This document shows, piece by piece, positions 52,980 through 61,437 of a DNA stretch of 64,000 nt. The DNA comes from G965267425 sp965267425 (GTDB lineage Bacteria > Bacteroidota > Bacteroidia > Flavobacteriales_E > Vicingaceae), in contig OZ253959.1 in the NCBI GenBank assembly GCA_965267425.1, positions 992,001 through 1,056,000 on the forward strand. The letters run 5' to 3'. The position numbers and the translations under genes are program-made. The notes below the pieces were generated by a model. It ran no database searches. It saw nothing but the letters and a program-made list of their open reading frames with translations, and had not been told where the DNA came from. Within the stretch, counting starts at the first letter, position 1; every line of letters starts with the position of its first letter.

Positions 52980-53864
52980 TTATTCTCCTTTTTCTGCTTT
53001 CTCTTCTGTATCGTCTGCTGCTGGAGCTTCTTCAGCCGCTGCTTCCGCTGCAGGAGCTTCTTCAGTTGCTGCTTCTGCCGCTGGTGCTTCTTCAGCTGCT
53101 GCATCTGCTGCAGGAGCTTCTTCAGCTGCTGCCTCTGCCGCAGGTGCTTCTTCAGTTGTTGCTTCCGCGGCTGGAGCTTCTTCAGTTGCTGCCTCTGCTG
53201 CAGGAGCTTCTTCAGTTGTCGTCTCTGCTGCAGGTGTCTCTTCGGTTGCTGCTTCTGCTGCAGGCGCTTCTTCAGTTGCTGCTTCCGCTGCAGGTGCCTC
53301 TTCAGTTGCTGCCTCTGCTGCAGGTGCTTCTTCAGTCGCTGCTTCTGCTGCAGGTGCTTCTTCAGTTGCTGCTTCCGCCGTAGCTGCTTCTGCTTCAGCT
53401 GTTAAAGCTGACTGTTTGGCTAAAATTTCTTGCTCTTTCTTTTTATTCTTTTCGGCTTCGTCTGCAAGAATTTCATTCTTACGTTTTTCAATATCAGATT
53501 CTACCGTATCAATTTTCTTTTGAATTTTTTCAAGCTTTTGCTTTTTCCAGGCATCAAATCTCTTTTCAGCTTCTTCTTGTGAAAAGGCTCCTTTTTTCAC
53601 TCCTACATCCAGGTGATTCTTATAAAGAACTCCTTCGTATGATAAAATGGCTCTTACGGTATCAGTAGGTTGAGCACCTGTTTTAAACCATGATAAAGCA
53701 CTTTCAAAATTCAAATCAATCGTTGCAGGATTGGTATTTGGATTATAAGTACCTATTTTTTCAATAAATCTCCCATCTCGTGGGGCACGTTCGTCAGCGA
53801 TTACAATGTGGTAAAAAGCTCTTTGCTTCTTTCCGTGACGTTGCAATCTAATCTTAGCAGGCAT
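52980..53864 (-). CDS. rpsP: 30S ribosomal protein S16 with long Ala/Glu-rich repeat tail
   Basis: 294 residues from 'MPAKIRLQRHG'; usual S16 is about 80-90 residues and Bacteroidota forms about 150-190. The S16 core covers 1-85 ('KQRAFYHIVIADERAPRDGR', 'ESALSWFKTGAQPTDTVRAI'). A charged helix follows ('KKQKLEKIQKK', ~106-160), then at 166-285 twelve copies of a decapeptide close to A-T-E-E-A-P-A-A-E-A and a lysine-rich tip. The tail is intrinsically disordered by composition and acidic. First gene of rpsP-rimM-trmN6. Confidence 0.9.
   Translation of the reverse strand: MPAKIRLQRHGKKQRAFYHIVIADERAPRDGRFIEKIGTYNPNTNPATIDLNFESALSWFKTGAQPTDTVRAILSYEGVLYKNHLDVGVKKGAFSQEEAEKRFDAWKKQKLEKIQKKIDTVESDIEKRKNEILADEAEKNKKKEQEILAKQSALTAEAEAATAEAATEEAPAAEAATEEAPAAEAATEEAPAAEAATEEAPAAEAATEETPAAETTTEEAPAAEAATEEAPAAEATTEEAPAAEAAAEEAPAADAAAEEAPAAEAATEEAPAAEAAAEEAPAADDTEEKAEKGE
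53010..53369 (-). repeat. Twelve tandem 30-bp repeats inside rpsP
   Basis: Twelve in-frame 30-base units encode the decapeptide tail of S16. Units differ mostly at third positions and at a few Ala/Thr and Glu/Asp sites. Codon variation between units means they are not freshly expanded. They also create long open frames on the opposite strand. Confidence 0.95.
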
Positions 53865-54102
53865 CTTATTGTATTTAAGTTTATTATTAAATTTAAATTG
53901 GGCGGCAAATATCTTATTTTTAATCCAATAATAAAAGTCTTGCGGGTCATTATTTACAATTTCTTCCGCTGCCCATGTGGTTTTCAAAAAATATTGATTA
54001 ATTAGGTGGTTAAATTTAAATTGGTTTATCTTAGCTAGTTCTATGAATTACTCAATTTGGCTAATGTTGACATGCTCCGATCAACAATGTAATTAAAATA
54101 AT

Positions 54103-54696
54103 ATGGGACAATCAAACATACCTGTGAAGAGAACGGATTTCATGGATTTCGTCCTTGAATTCCATAACACCATGTTAGAAAACAGATTGACTTTGGTTTA
54201 TGAAGGTGAAGTTAATCAGTCAATAACAAAGGCGTTTGCGGCATTGGCCGAAAAGAACATGAATGAGGATAAAGAAACCAAGAAGGTATCCAAAACCGTG
54301 TATCATGTCATGGTAGAATGTTTGCAAAATATATACAAACATGCTGATCATGAAGAAACAGGTTTACCATTCAAACCGGGTAATGGAATTTTCCTTGTAG
54401 GACAAGATGATGAAGGTTATATCATCACTACTGGTAATGTAATTGCTAGTGACAAAGTACCGGTGATTAGAGGGCTGATTGAAGATGTGAACGATAAGTC
54501 TATGGATGAGATTAAGGAGATGTACAAAAAACAAATGAGAGAGGGAAGACTATCGGAAAAAGGTGGAGCTGGATTAGGGTTTATTGACATTGCCAAAAAG
54601 ACAGGGAATAAATTGGATTACCGATTTACTGAAATCAACGAATTGACTTCCTTTTTTATATTAAAAACACGAATTAACCGAACTGTAAATAGTTAG
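54103..54696 (+). CDS. SiaB-type GHKL protein kinase
   Basis: 197 residues. A GHKL-like ATP-binding fold with N-box Glu72 and Asn76 ('VECLQNIYKHADH'), a short 'GIFLVGQDDEGYIIT' strand pair, and a glycine box 'GGAGLGFIDIAKKTG' at 154-168. This matches the SiaB family, which phosphorylates SiaC on threonine. Two SiaC-type genes follow immediately (no gap, then 33 bases), giving kinase and substrates together. The 238-base gap upstream (53865-54102), shared with rpsP, shows no full promoter match. Confidence 0.85.
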   Translation: MGQSNIPVKRTDFMDFVLEFHNTMLENRLTLVYEGEVNQSITKAFAALAEKNMNEDKETKKVSKTVYHVMVECLQNIYKHADHEETGLPFKPGNGIFLVGQDDEGYIITTGNVIASDKVPVIRGLIEDVNDKSMDEIKEMYKKQMREGRLSEKGGAGLGFIDIAKKTGNKLDYRFTEINELTSFFILKTRINRTVNS

Positions 54697-55074
54697 ATGA
54701 TGGAAATAATTAAAATTGACGCAACTGATGAAACGCCTGCAGTGGTTCTGGATGCAGGTTCAAATGTGTTTGAATTTTCCGGTAAGTCTTTACCTGAAGA
54801 TGTGAGTACATTTTACAACCCCATATTGGAATGGTTGGAGGAATATTCGCAATCTCCAAATGAAAACACCAAAGTTGTATTTAAACTGGATTACTTCAAC
54901 ACCGCCTCGTCTAAGATGATATTGGATATCCTGCTTAAACTTGAAGATTTGTCAGCAGAAGGCAAAGATGTGCTTGTATCCTGGCATTATGCTGAAGATG
55001 ATGAGGACATGGAAGAGGCAGGTGAAGAGTATTCTGAAATTGTAGATGTTCCCTTTGAACACATTAGTTATTAA
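54697..55074 (+). CDS. SiaC-family regulatory phosphoprotein (first of two in the operon)
   Basis: 125 residues. 'FSGKSLPEDVSTFYNPILEW' and 'LEEYSQSPNENTKV' precede the phospho-site motif 'YFNTASSK' with Thr69; the serine two after it is replaced by Ala relative to the paralogues. It starts directly at the kinase stop, or one codon later (two Met codons). In the Pseudomonas system unphosphorylated SiaC activates a diguanylate cyclase; no such enzyme is next to this gene. The acidic tail ('EDDEDMEEAGEE') is longer than in the others. Confidence 0.88.
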   Translation: MMEIIKIDATDETPAVVLDAGSNVFEFSGKSLPEDVSTFYNPILEWLEEYSQSPNENTKVVFKLDYFNTASSKMILDILLKLEDLSAEGKDVLVSWHYAEDDEDMEEAGEEYSEIVDVPFEHISY

Positions 55075-55107
55075 TTATCAAAAGAAAGTAATCAAATCAC
55101 ATTCGAA

Positions 55108-55488
55108 ATGGAAAACATCAAAATAGATGAAACGAAAGTTAGTCCTTCGATTGATTTAAATTATTCGACAGGTATTTTTGAGATTTCCGGTAAATCCATG
55201 CCTGAAAATATTATTGCGTTTTACAAACCTGTGATTGAATGGTTTCAGCAATATGCAGATGCACCTATTCCAAATGCAGTATTGAAACTAAAACTCTCCT
55301 ATTTCAATACTTCATCATCTAAAGCAATTTTTGAAATTGTAAAAATTCTTGACAAGATTAATATTGAAAAAGAACTCAATCAAGTTATCGAGTTGTATTA
55401 TATGAGCTATGATGACGATGTAAAAGAATTGGGAGAGTATTATCAAGATTTACTCAAAAGCAACTGCATAAAGTTGATAGAGATATAA
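55108..55488 (+). CDS. SiaC-family regulatory phosphoprotein (second in the operon)
   Basis: 126 residues with the same plan: 'EISGKSMPENIIAFYKPVIE' and 'YFNTSSSK' with Thr68. Around 40-50% alike by eye to the neighbouring copy and to the 868 gene. Duplicate substrates for one kinase imply either two outputs or a graded switch (inference). It ends 28 bases before the ABC transporter gene. Confidence 0.88.
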   Translation: MENIKIDETKVSPSIDLNYSTGIFEISGKSMPENIIAFYKPVIEWFQQYADAPIPNAVLKLKLSYFNTSSSKAIFEIVKILDKINIEKELNQVIELYYMSYDDDVKELGEYYQDLLKSNCIKLIEI

Positions 55489-55516
55489 TCTGGATAAGAT
55501 ATTGATTTCTTAAAAG

Positions 55517-58500
55517 ATGAGTGAAGAGGTACTAAAAGCGTTGATGCAATTGTTTGCTATTATTAGTAAACAAGATGAAGGAACCACGGAAGGTGAAATA
55601 CGCTTTGTAGAGACCTTTTTGCGGCAACAACTCAGTGCAGAAGGTGTTGATGAGTACCTGAGTTTATTTCATAATTATTTAGGAACAAACAAAGAATCCA
55701 AAGAAGGTGAGGGCAAACCTCGTAAGCTTACTTCGGTCAAGGATTCAGTTCGTATTCTGGGGATTTGTAAGAAAATTAACAAGAAGCTCACCCAGGAGCA
55801 GAAGGTGATTGTTCTGGTCAGATGTCTGGAATTGGTTAATGCAGACAGGCATTTCTCTAAGCAGCGAATGGCCATCATCAATACAGCTGCCGATGTCTTC
55901 AATATTGACAAAGAAGAATACGAAGGAATCGAAAAATTCATTGTTGAAGAAAAACCGGAGAAGTTTGACAACAAGAATATTCTTCTTATTCAAAACGAAC
56001 AAGGAGAATTTGGTGCTACTAAATTCATTGAATCTGAACTTGATCAAGGTTGCATAATTATCTTAAAGGTTTCCAGCGTAAACCTTTATTTCTTGAGGTA
56101 CACAGGTAGCGCAGATATTTATTTGAACGGATTAGGACTGAACAATAAGAGAATTTATCTTTTTGCAAGTGGAAGTACCTTAAAACTACCTAAAGGACGA
56201 CCAATCCTTTACAGTGATGTGGTTGGAAAGTTTATGCGTGATACCAGTTCATCTGGCCTTTCGTTCAATTGCAATCATTTGGAATTTAAGTTTCCAAATG
56301 GAAATGTTGGCCTTAGGGATATTACCATTTCTGAAGAAGATGGAAAGCTAATTGGTATTATGGGTGCGAGTGGTGCCGGTAAAACAACCTTGTTAAATGC
56401 ACTGGCCGGATTAGAAACTCCATCTGAAGGAGAAGTACTTATCAATGGAATTGATGTCCACCTTGATAAGGAACAGATCGAAGGTGTGATAGGGTATATT
56501 CCACAGGATGATTTGTTGATTGAAGAATTGACTGTTTATCAGAATCTTTTCTATTGTGCCAAGCTTATTTTCAAAGATTTGGCAGATGAAGAAATTGATA
56601 AAAGAGTCATCAAGACGCTCACGGATTTAGGATTAAATGATAGAAAAGACTTAAAAGTTGGTAGTCCGTTGGAGAAAACCATTAGTGGTGGCCAGCGAAA
56701 ACGACTCAATATTGCGCTTGAATTAATCAGGGAGCCGGCTGTATTATTTGTTGATGAACCTACATCTGGCCTCTCATCCAGGGATTCTGAAAATGTGATG
56801 GATCTCCTGAAAGAATTGACACATAAAGGCAAACTGATATTTGTTGTCATTCATCAGCCGTCATCGGATATCTACAAGATGTTTGACAAACTTGTGATTT
56901 TGGATACCGGAGGATACATGGTTTATTATGGAAACCCTGTTGAAGCAGTCATGTATTTCAAGAAAATTGACGAGCAAATAAACAGCGACATAGGTGAATG
57001 CGTGTCTTGTGGAAATGTAAACCCCGAATTGATATTTAATATCATCGAGGCCAGAGTTGTTGATGAATTTGGAAACTTTACAGAAAACAGAAAGGTTTCT
57101 CCACCGGAATGGGAAAATCATTTTAAGGAAAAAGTAAAATTGCCTCACATTCCAGATTTGCGTGATGATATTCCACGCAATTTGAAGTTGCCCAATCGCA
57201 TCAAGCAATTTATCATTTTTGGAACACGAGATATATTGTCCAAAATCAACAACTTACAGTATATCCTATTGAATTTGTTGCAAGCTCCGGCTTTGGCATT
57301 TATTTTGGCTTTTATCATTCGATATACAGCAGATCCAGGGGGAGAATACAAGTTCAGATACAATGACAATATTCCTCCTTACATTTTCATGTCCATCATA
57401 GTCTCTTTATTTATTGGACTTACGGTAAGTGCTGAGGAAATATTCAGGGATCGGAAAATCTTGAAACGCGAAGCATTTCTGAATTTGAGTAGGGGAAGTT
57501 ATTTGTTCTCCAAAATCGGCATATTGTTCACGTTGTCTGCTATCCAATCTCTTCTATTTGTCTTAGTAGGAAACAGCATTCTTGAAATACGAGGCATGTA
57601 CTTTGAATATTGGCTCATGTTATTTACCGTTTCATGTTTTGCCAATATTTTAGGGCTCAATATATCCGTCACGTTTAATACCGCTGTTACCATATATATT
57701 GTGATACCTATCCTGATCATTCCTCAAATGGTGCTTGGTGGCGCCATGTTTAGTTTTGAAAAGTTGAATAAATATGTTGGGGGAGGTTATAAGGTTCCGG
57801 TAATAGCCGATGTCATGACGGCACGCTGGGCATATGAAGGTCTTGTGGTAAATCAATTTGTCAATAATAAGTTTGAACAGCAATTTTATAACTTGGAGCG
57901 ACTGGAAAGTGAAGCCGATTACAAACAGGTCTATTATTTACCTGAATTGGAACGTCAATTTGAATTGGTAAAAGATGGCTTTACATCAGAAGATGATTCG
58001 ATAAAGGCAGCTGCAGAAAACGCACTGGCATTGCTAAAACATGAAATAACCAGAGAAAATAATACCAATAGCCATGTTCAATTCTTTTTAATGAACGAAT
58101 TGGAGCCCAAAAATTACTCTGAGTTTTCCAATCAGGAAATTGAAGAATACCTCGAAAATTTAAAGGATTATTATAAGAAAGCCTTCGGGAAAATTAATGA
58201 GAAAAAGCAGCAATTTCTTAATTCAAGTCAAGCAACTGATTCATTGAAACAGCAATTCATAATGTTCCGTGATGCATACCAGAATGAATACCTGGCGGAC
58301 ATTGTTAAGAATATTTACAGCAAGAATAAAATTGTCAAAGATGATGACAAAGTGATTCAAATAATAGATCCAATTTATTTGAAACCGGAGCACGACGGAA
58401 TATTGAATTTTAGGTCGCATTTTTATGCTCCTCAGAAGTCATTTTTCAATAAATATTTTGATACATATTATTTCAATTGCCTCGTAATTTGGTTTTTTAC

Positions 58501-58582
58501 CCTATTATTGTACTTTACGTTGTATTACGAATCCATTAAAAAAACAATCGAATTATTTGGGAAGATTAAAATTTTCAAATAA
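55517..58582 (+). CDS. ABCG-type transporter with TerB-like N-terminal domain
   Basis: 1021 residues. 1-150: helical TerB-like (tellurite-resistance/DjlA type) domain. ~155-265: beta-rich region, possibly FHA-like. ABC ATPase: Walker A GASGAGKTT at 283-291, signature SGGQRKR from 390, Walker B 'LFVDEPTSGLSS' with Asp413-Glu414. Then an ABC2-type membrane domain from about 590. Between its fifth and sixth helices (about 771-970) lies a ~200-residue extracytoplasmic helical loop. The order ATPase-membrane with 'DEPTSGL' is the ABCG/White type, usually an exporter or a lipid mover. It is in the SiaB-SiaC operon and is the obvious candidate output. Substrate unknown. Confidence 0.85.
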   Translation: MSEEVLKALMQLFAIISKQDEGTTEGEIRFVETFLRQQLSAEGVDEYLSLFHNYLGTNKESKEGEGKPRKLTSVKDSVRILGICKKINKKLTQEQKVIVLVRCLELVNADRHFSKQRMAIINTAADVFNIDKEEYEGIEKFIVEEKPEKFDNKNILLIQNEQGEFGATKFIESELDQGCIIILKVSSVNLYFLRYTGSADIYLNGLGLNNKRIYLFASGSTLKLPKGRPILYSDVVGKFMRDTSSSGLSFNCNHLEFKFPNGNVGLRDITISEEDGKLIGIMGASGAGKTTLLNALAGLETPSEGEVLINGIDVHLDKEQIEGVIGYIPQDDLLIEELTVYQNLFYCAKLIFKDLADEEIDKRVIKTLTDLGLNDRKDLKVGSPLEKTISGGQRKRLNIALELIREPAVLFVDEPTSGLSSRDSENVMDLLKELTHKGKLIFVVIHQPSSDIYKMFDKLVILDTGGYMVYYGNPVEAVMYFKKIDEQINSDIGECVSCGNVNPELIFNIIEARVVDEFGNFTENRKVSPPEWENHFKEKVKLPHIPDLRDDIPRNLKLPNRIKQFIIFGTRDILSKINNLQYILLNLLQAPALAFILAFIIRYTADPGGEYKFRYNDNIPPYIFMSIIVSLFIGLTVSAEEIFRDRKILKREAFLNLSRGSYLFSKIGILFTLSAIQSLLFVLVGNSILEIRGMYFEYWLMLFTVSCFANILGLNISVTFNTAVTIYIVIPILIIPQMVLGGAMFSFEKLNKYVGGGYKVPVIADVMTARWAYEGLVVNQFVNNKFEQQFYNLERLESEADYKQVYYLPELERQFELVKDGFTSEDDSIKAAAENALALLKHEITRENNTNSHVQFFLMNELEPKNYSEFSNQEIEEYLENLKDYYKKAFGKINEKKQQFLNSSQATDSLKQQFIMFRDAYQNEYLADIVKNIYSKNKIVKDDDKVIQIIDPIYLKPEHDGILNFRSHFYAPQKSFFNKYFDTYYFNCLVIWFFTLLLYFTLYYESIKKTIELFGKIKIFK

Positions 58583-58611
58583 AATTGAATCTTAAATAAA
58601 ATTTGATCGTC

Positions 58612-59532
58612 ATGATTCATTCAAGATTTTTTAAGTTGTGCCTGAGCATCGTAGCGTTTTTTGTTTTGGCTGCTTGTAATGAAGCACCTGAAAATACAGA
58701 ACAAGAAAGCGACATGGATGCTTTGATGTCGCAGGAAGAAGAATCTGCAGCTCCAGAAGTTTCTGAGGAGATGCTTTCAGAAATTATTCAAGGAATTCCT
58801 TCACCCGTTGAAATTGTTGCATTGATTAAAGGAAGTGGTGCGGAATATTCTGAAGATGTGTTGAATCCAACTGATAACCTGGAAAATTACACAACCAACT
58901 ACCAGCATGCCTTTAATCTTGGTGTCTATGGTGCGGATTTAGGATACATAAATGTATATGAAAAAACAATGTCGGCATTGGGTTATTTGAATGCAGTAAA
59001 ATCAATGGCAGATGAGATTAAGGTAGGTCAGTTTTTTGATTTTGAAACCTTAAAACGTTTAAGCAGCAATAAAGAAAACATGGATTCATTGCTGAATATC
59101 ACCACCAGCAATTTCAATCGAATGGATTATTACCTGAGAGAGCAGGGGAGGTCTAACCTAAGTGTTTTATCAGTTGCTGGTGCTTGGTTAGAAGGATTGT
59201 ACATAACCGCCCATGTTGCTGAATCAAGTGGTAATGCAGAAATCATTGAAAGATTGGGAGAGCAAAAAATTCCATTAGCGGATTTGGTATTGCTACTTTC
59301 TCAATATTCAAGCGATCCGAGTATGTCCAAAATTCATACGGAATTTGAAAAACTTTCGGTTGCTTTTGAAGCAGTTGAGTTTCAAGTTACTGAGGCTGAG
59401 CCTATAACCAAGGAAGTGGACGGTAGATTAGTTATTGAAGATCAAAGTACAAGTACAATTGTTATTAGCGATGAAGCTTTGGCTAACATCATTAAAACAA
59501 CTTATGATGTACGTAATACTTGTATAAATTAA
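58612..59532 (+). CDS. Lipoprotein of unknown function downstream of the ABCG transporter
   Basis: 306 residues from the ATG at 58612. Lipobox L-A-A-C with Cys22. An acidic linker ('ESDMDALMSQEEESAAP') precedes a helical domain ('YQHAFNLGVYGADLGYINVY', 'FNRMDYYLREQGRSNLS', 'AGAWLEGLYITAHVAESSG'). I recognise no family. 29 bases after the transporter gene and same strand, so probably the periplasmic or outer-membrane partner of the operon (inference). Confidence 0.6.
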   Translation: MIHSRFFKLCLSIVAFFVLAACNEAPENTEQESDMDALMSQEEESAAPEVSEEMLSEIIQGIPSPVEIVALIKGSGAEYSEDVLNPTDNLENYTTNYQHAFNLGVYGADLGYINVYEKTMSALGYLNAVKSMADEIKVGQFFDFETLKRLSSNKENMDSLLNITTSNFNRMDYYLREQGRSNLSVLSVAGAWLEGLYITAHVAESSGNAEIIERLGEQKIPLADLVLLLSQYSSDPSMSKIHTEFEKLSVAFEAVEFQVTEAEPITKEVDGRLVIEDQSTSTIVISDEALANIIKTTYDVRNTCIN

Positions 59533-59545
59533 TATATTTAAGTTG

Positions 59546-59977
59546 ATGAAAAGAATTTTAATCATAACCTTGTTGGTCTTTTTTGGTGCTGAATACGCTG
59601 GCGCCCAGTGTAATGATCAATTGGTGAACAAGTGCTATCCAAAAATTACCGGATATACATTTCTTAAGGATTTTAAATTCAGATTGAAGGAAGGTGGACC
59701 AGGAAATGAAAAACCGACTGCAAGATTTCAATTGATCTTAAGTAAAAATACCAAGTACATTCTTACGGCATGTGATGCTGAGGAATATGAAGGAAAAGTA
59801 ATTTTTCAGTTGTTTGATCAAACAGGACTATTGGCAAGTAGCTACAATCCTCAAACACAAAAGCATTACGAATCGGCAGAATTTCTTTGTAAGAAATCTG
59901 GACTGTATTATATAGCTTATACGTTTGAAGGTGCGAAAAAAGGTTGTGCCGTCGGTATGATAGCCTTTGAGCGCTAA
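59546..59977 (+). CDS. Small secreted protein of unknown function
   Basis: 143 residues from the ATG at 59546. A signal peptide ends at 'AEYAGAQC'. The mature part has four spaced cysteines and a beta-rich pattern ('YILTACDAEEYEGKVIFQLF', 'SGLYYIAYTFEGAKKGCAVG'), resembling a small periplasmic beta-sandwich. It follows the lipoprotein gene by 13 bases, so it may be the last member of the SiaB operon. Stop interlocks with aroQ. Confidence 0.6.
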   Translation: MKRILIITLLVFFGAEYAGAQCNDQLVNKCYPKITGYTFLKDFKFRLKEGGPGNEKPTARFQLILSKNTKYILTACDAEEYEGKVIFQLFDQTGLLASSYNPQTQKHYESAEFLCKKSGLYYIAYTFEGAKKGCAVGMIAFER

Positions 59978-60396
59978 TTTTTGAGCTTTTCTAACAATGC
60001 AGTTACAGCCAAGCTGTAAGATTGCATACCAAATCCAGCAATACATCCAATACAGACATCTGTTAGCACAGAAGTTTGTCTAAACGTTTCCCTGGCGTAT
60101 ATATTGGTCATATGCACTTCCACTACCGGTGTGGAAATGGCTGAAATAGCATCCCTTATGGCAACTGAGGTGTGTGTGTATCCACCTGCATTTAAAATAA
60201 TTCCATCGGCTTCTGATTGTTGCAAACTATCAATGATTTCTCCTTCATGGTTACTTTGAAAATAAGTAAAGTCAACAGATTCAAACAGTTGTTTAAGCAC
60301 ATCCAAATGCTCTTCAAATGATTGCTTTCCATACAAATCTTCTTCTCTTTGACCAAGAAGGTTTAGGTTAGGGCCATTGATGATTTGTATTTTCAT
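59974..60396 (-). CDS. aroQ: Type II 3-dehydroquinate dehydratase
   Basis: 140 residues. 'NGPNLNLLGQREEDLYG' with the catalytic Tyr loop, 'FYFQSNHEGEIIDSLQ'-type segment, 'LNAGGYTHTSVAIRDAI' and 'VEVHMTNIYARETFRQ' with the active His and Arg. Dodecameric; dehydrates 3-dehydroquinate in the shikimate path. Divergent from xerD, a pairing common in the phylum. Confidence 0.95.
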   Translation of the reverse strand: MKIQIINGPNLNLLGQREEDLYGKQSFEEHLDVLKQLFESVDFTYFQSNHEGEIIDSLQQSEADGIILNAGGYTHTSVAIRDAISAISTPVVEVHMTNIYARETFRQTSVLTDVCIGCIAGFGMQSYSLAVTALLEKLKN

Positions 60397-60448
60397 ATAG
60401 ATACTTATTTTTATTGAACGTCTGAAAGGTACTATTTATTCAAAATAT

Positions 60449-61354
60449 ATGTGGAAAGCCGAAGTCAACGGATTTAAGAATTACCTGAAACTTGAACGAG
60501 GATTGTCAGAGAATTCTGTGGACGCATATATGGCAGATGTGGAGAAACTCACGTCATTTTTTTCATCGCAAAATGAAAACATTCAATTGAATAAAGTAGA
60601 ATTAGCGGATTTAAGTCAATTTCTGTCCTGGATAAGTGATTTGGGTATGACGAGCAGATCGCAAGCTAGAGTTGTTTCTGGGATCAAATCATTCTTCAAG
60701 TATTTGATGTTGGAACAGCTCATAGAAAACGACCCTACCATCTTGTTAGAAGCACCAAAAATTGGCAGAAAGTTGCCGGAATTTTTACAATTATCTGAGA
60801 TTGATGATATGCTGGCAACAGTGGATTTAAGCAAACCTGAAGGACATCGAGACAAAGCAATGTTGGAAATGCTCTACAGTTGTGGATTGAGGGTTTCTGA
60901 ATTAATAAACTTAAAAATATCCAATGTTTTATTGAAACAAGAGTTTGTGCGTGTCATTGGTAAGGGAAACAAAGAAAGACTTGTGCCTTTAGGAAAGACA
61001 GTTTCAAATGTGGTAACACATTACCTGGAATCTCCTTTTTTTATTCAATTTCAAGATGTGAATGATGATTACCTCTTTTTGAACAGATGGGGTAAACCAA
61101 TTTCTAGAGTATCTGTATTCAATTTGGTTAAGAAGTCTGCCAAATTTGCCGGTATTCAAAAAAATATTAGTCCTCATACGTTTAGACATTCGTTTGCCAC
61201 CCATTTAGTTGAAGGAGGAGCAGATTTACGTGCTGTTCAAGAAATGTTAGGCCATGAGTCCATCATAACTACTGAAATTTATACACACCTTAATAGCGAT
61301 TACCTCAAAGAAGCCATCACTCAATTTCACCCGAGAAGCAAGAGAACAAATTAG
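60449..61354 (+). CDS. xerD: Site-specific tyrosine recombinase XerD-type
   Basis: 301 residues. N-terminal SAM-like core-binding domain (1-90), then the catalytic set Arg148 ('SCGLRVSEL'), Lys172 ('GKGNKER'), His243-x2-Arg246 ('HTFRHSFATH'), His269 ('GHESI') and Tyr278 ('IYTHL'). A housekeeping dimer-resolution recombinase by length and context; no phage or island edge is adjacent. XerC versus XerD cannot be fully separated by eye. Confidence 0.88.
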   Translation: MWKAEVNGFKNYLKLERGLSENSVDAYMADVEKLTSFFSSQNENIQLNKVELADLSQFLSWISDLGMTSRSQARVVSGIKSFFKYLMLEQLIENDPTILLEAPKIGRKLPEFLQLSEIDDMLATVDLSKPEGHRDKAMLEMLYSCGLRVSELINLKISNVLLKQEFVRVIGKGNKERLVPLGKTVSNVVTHYLESPFFIQFQDVNDDYLFLNRWGKPISRVSVFNLVKKSAKFAGIQKNISPHTFRHSFATHLVEGGADLRAVQEMLGHESIITTEIYTHLNSDYLKEAITQFHPRSKRTN

Positions 61355-61380
61355 TTGATTCCAAATTGCATTCACAACTA

Positions 61381-61408
61381 TTGTTACTCATGTAAACCGA
61401 AATATTTG
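61381..61408 (+). promoter_or_regulatory. Possible promoter of the SpoIIE phosphatase gene
   Basis: TTG (61381-61383), a 17-base spacer, then AATATTTG (61401-61408), one mismatch from TAnnTTTG. It ends 29 bases before the ATG at 61438. Confidence 0.4.
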
Positions 61409-61437
61409 TAATTTGAACCTGAACACAATGCGCAATA

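Noticed and set aside
53010..53369. Regular 30-bp spacing looked at first like a CRISPR array
   Set aside because: Units are directly adjacent with no unique spacers, and they keep one protein reading frame.
52911..53523. Two long Ser/Ala- or Cys/Phe-rich open frames on the plus strand opposite rpsP
   Set aside because: They are antisense shadows of the 30-bp repeats; low-complexity reading frames stay open by composition, and the S16 frame on the minus strand is clearly real.
60449..61354. Tyrosine recombinase as the sign of a mobile element
   Set aside because: It sits beside aroQ among housekeeping genes, with XerD-like length; no att-like repeats, tRNA or phage genes are near.
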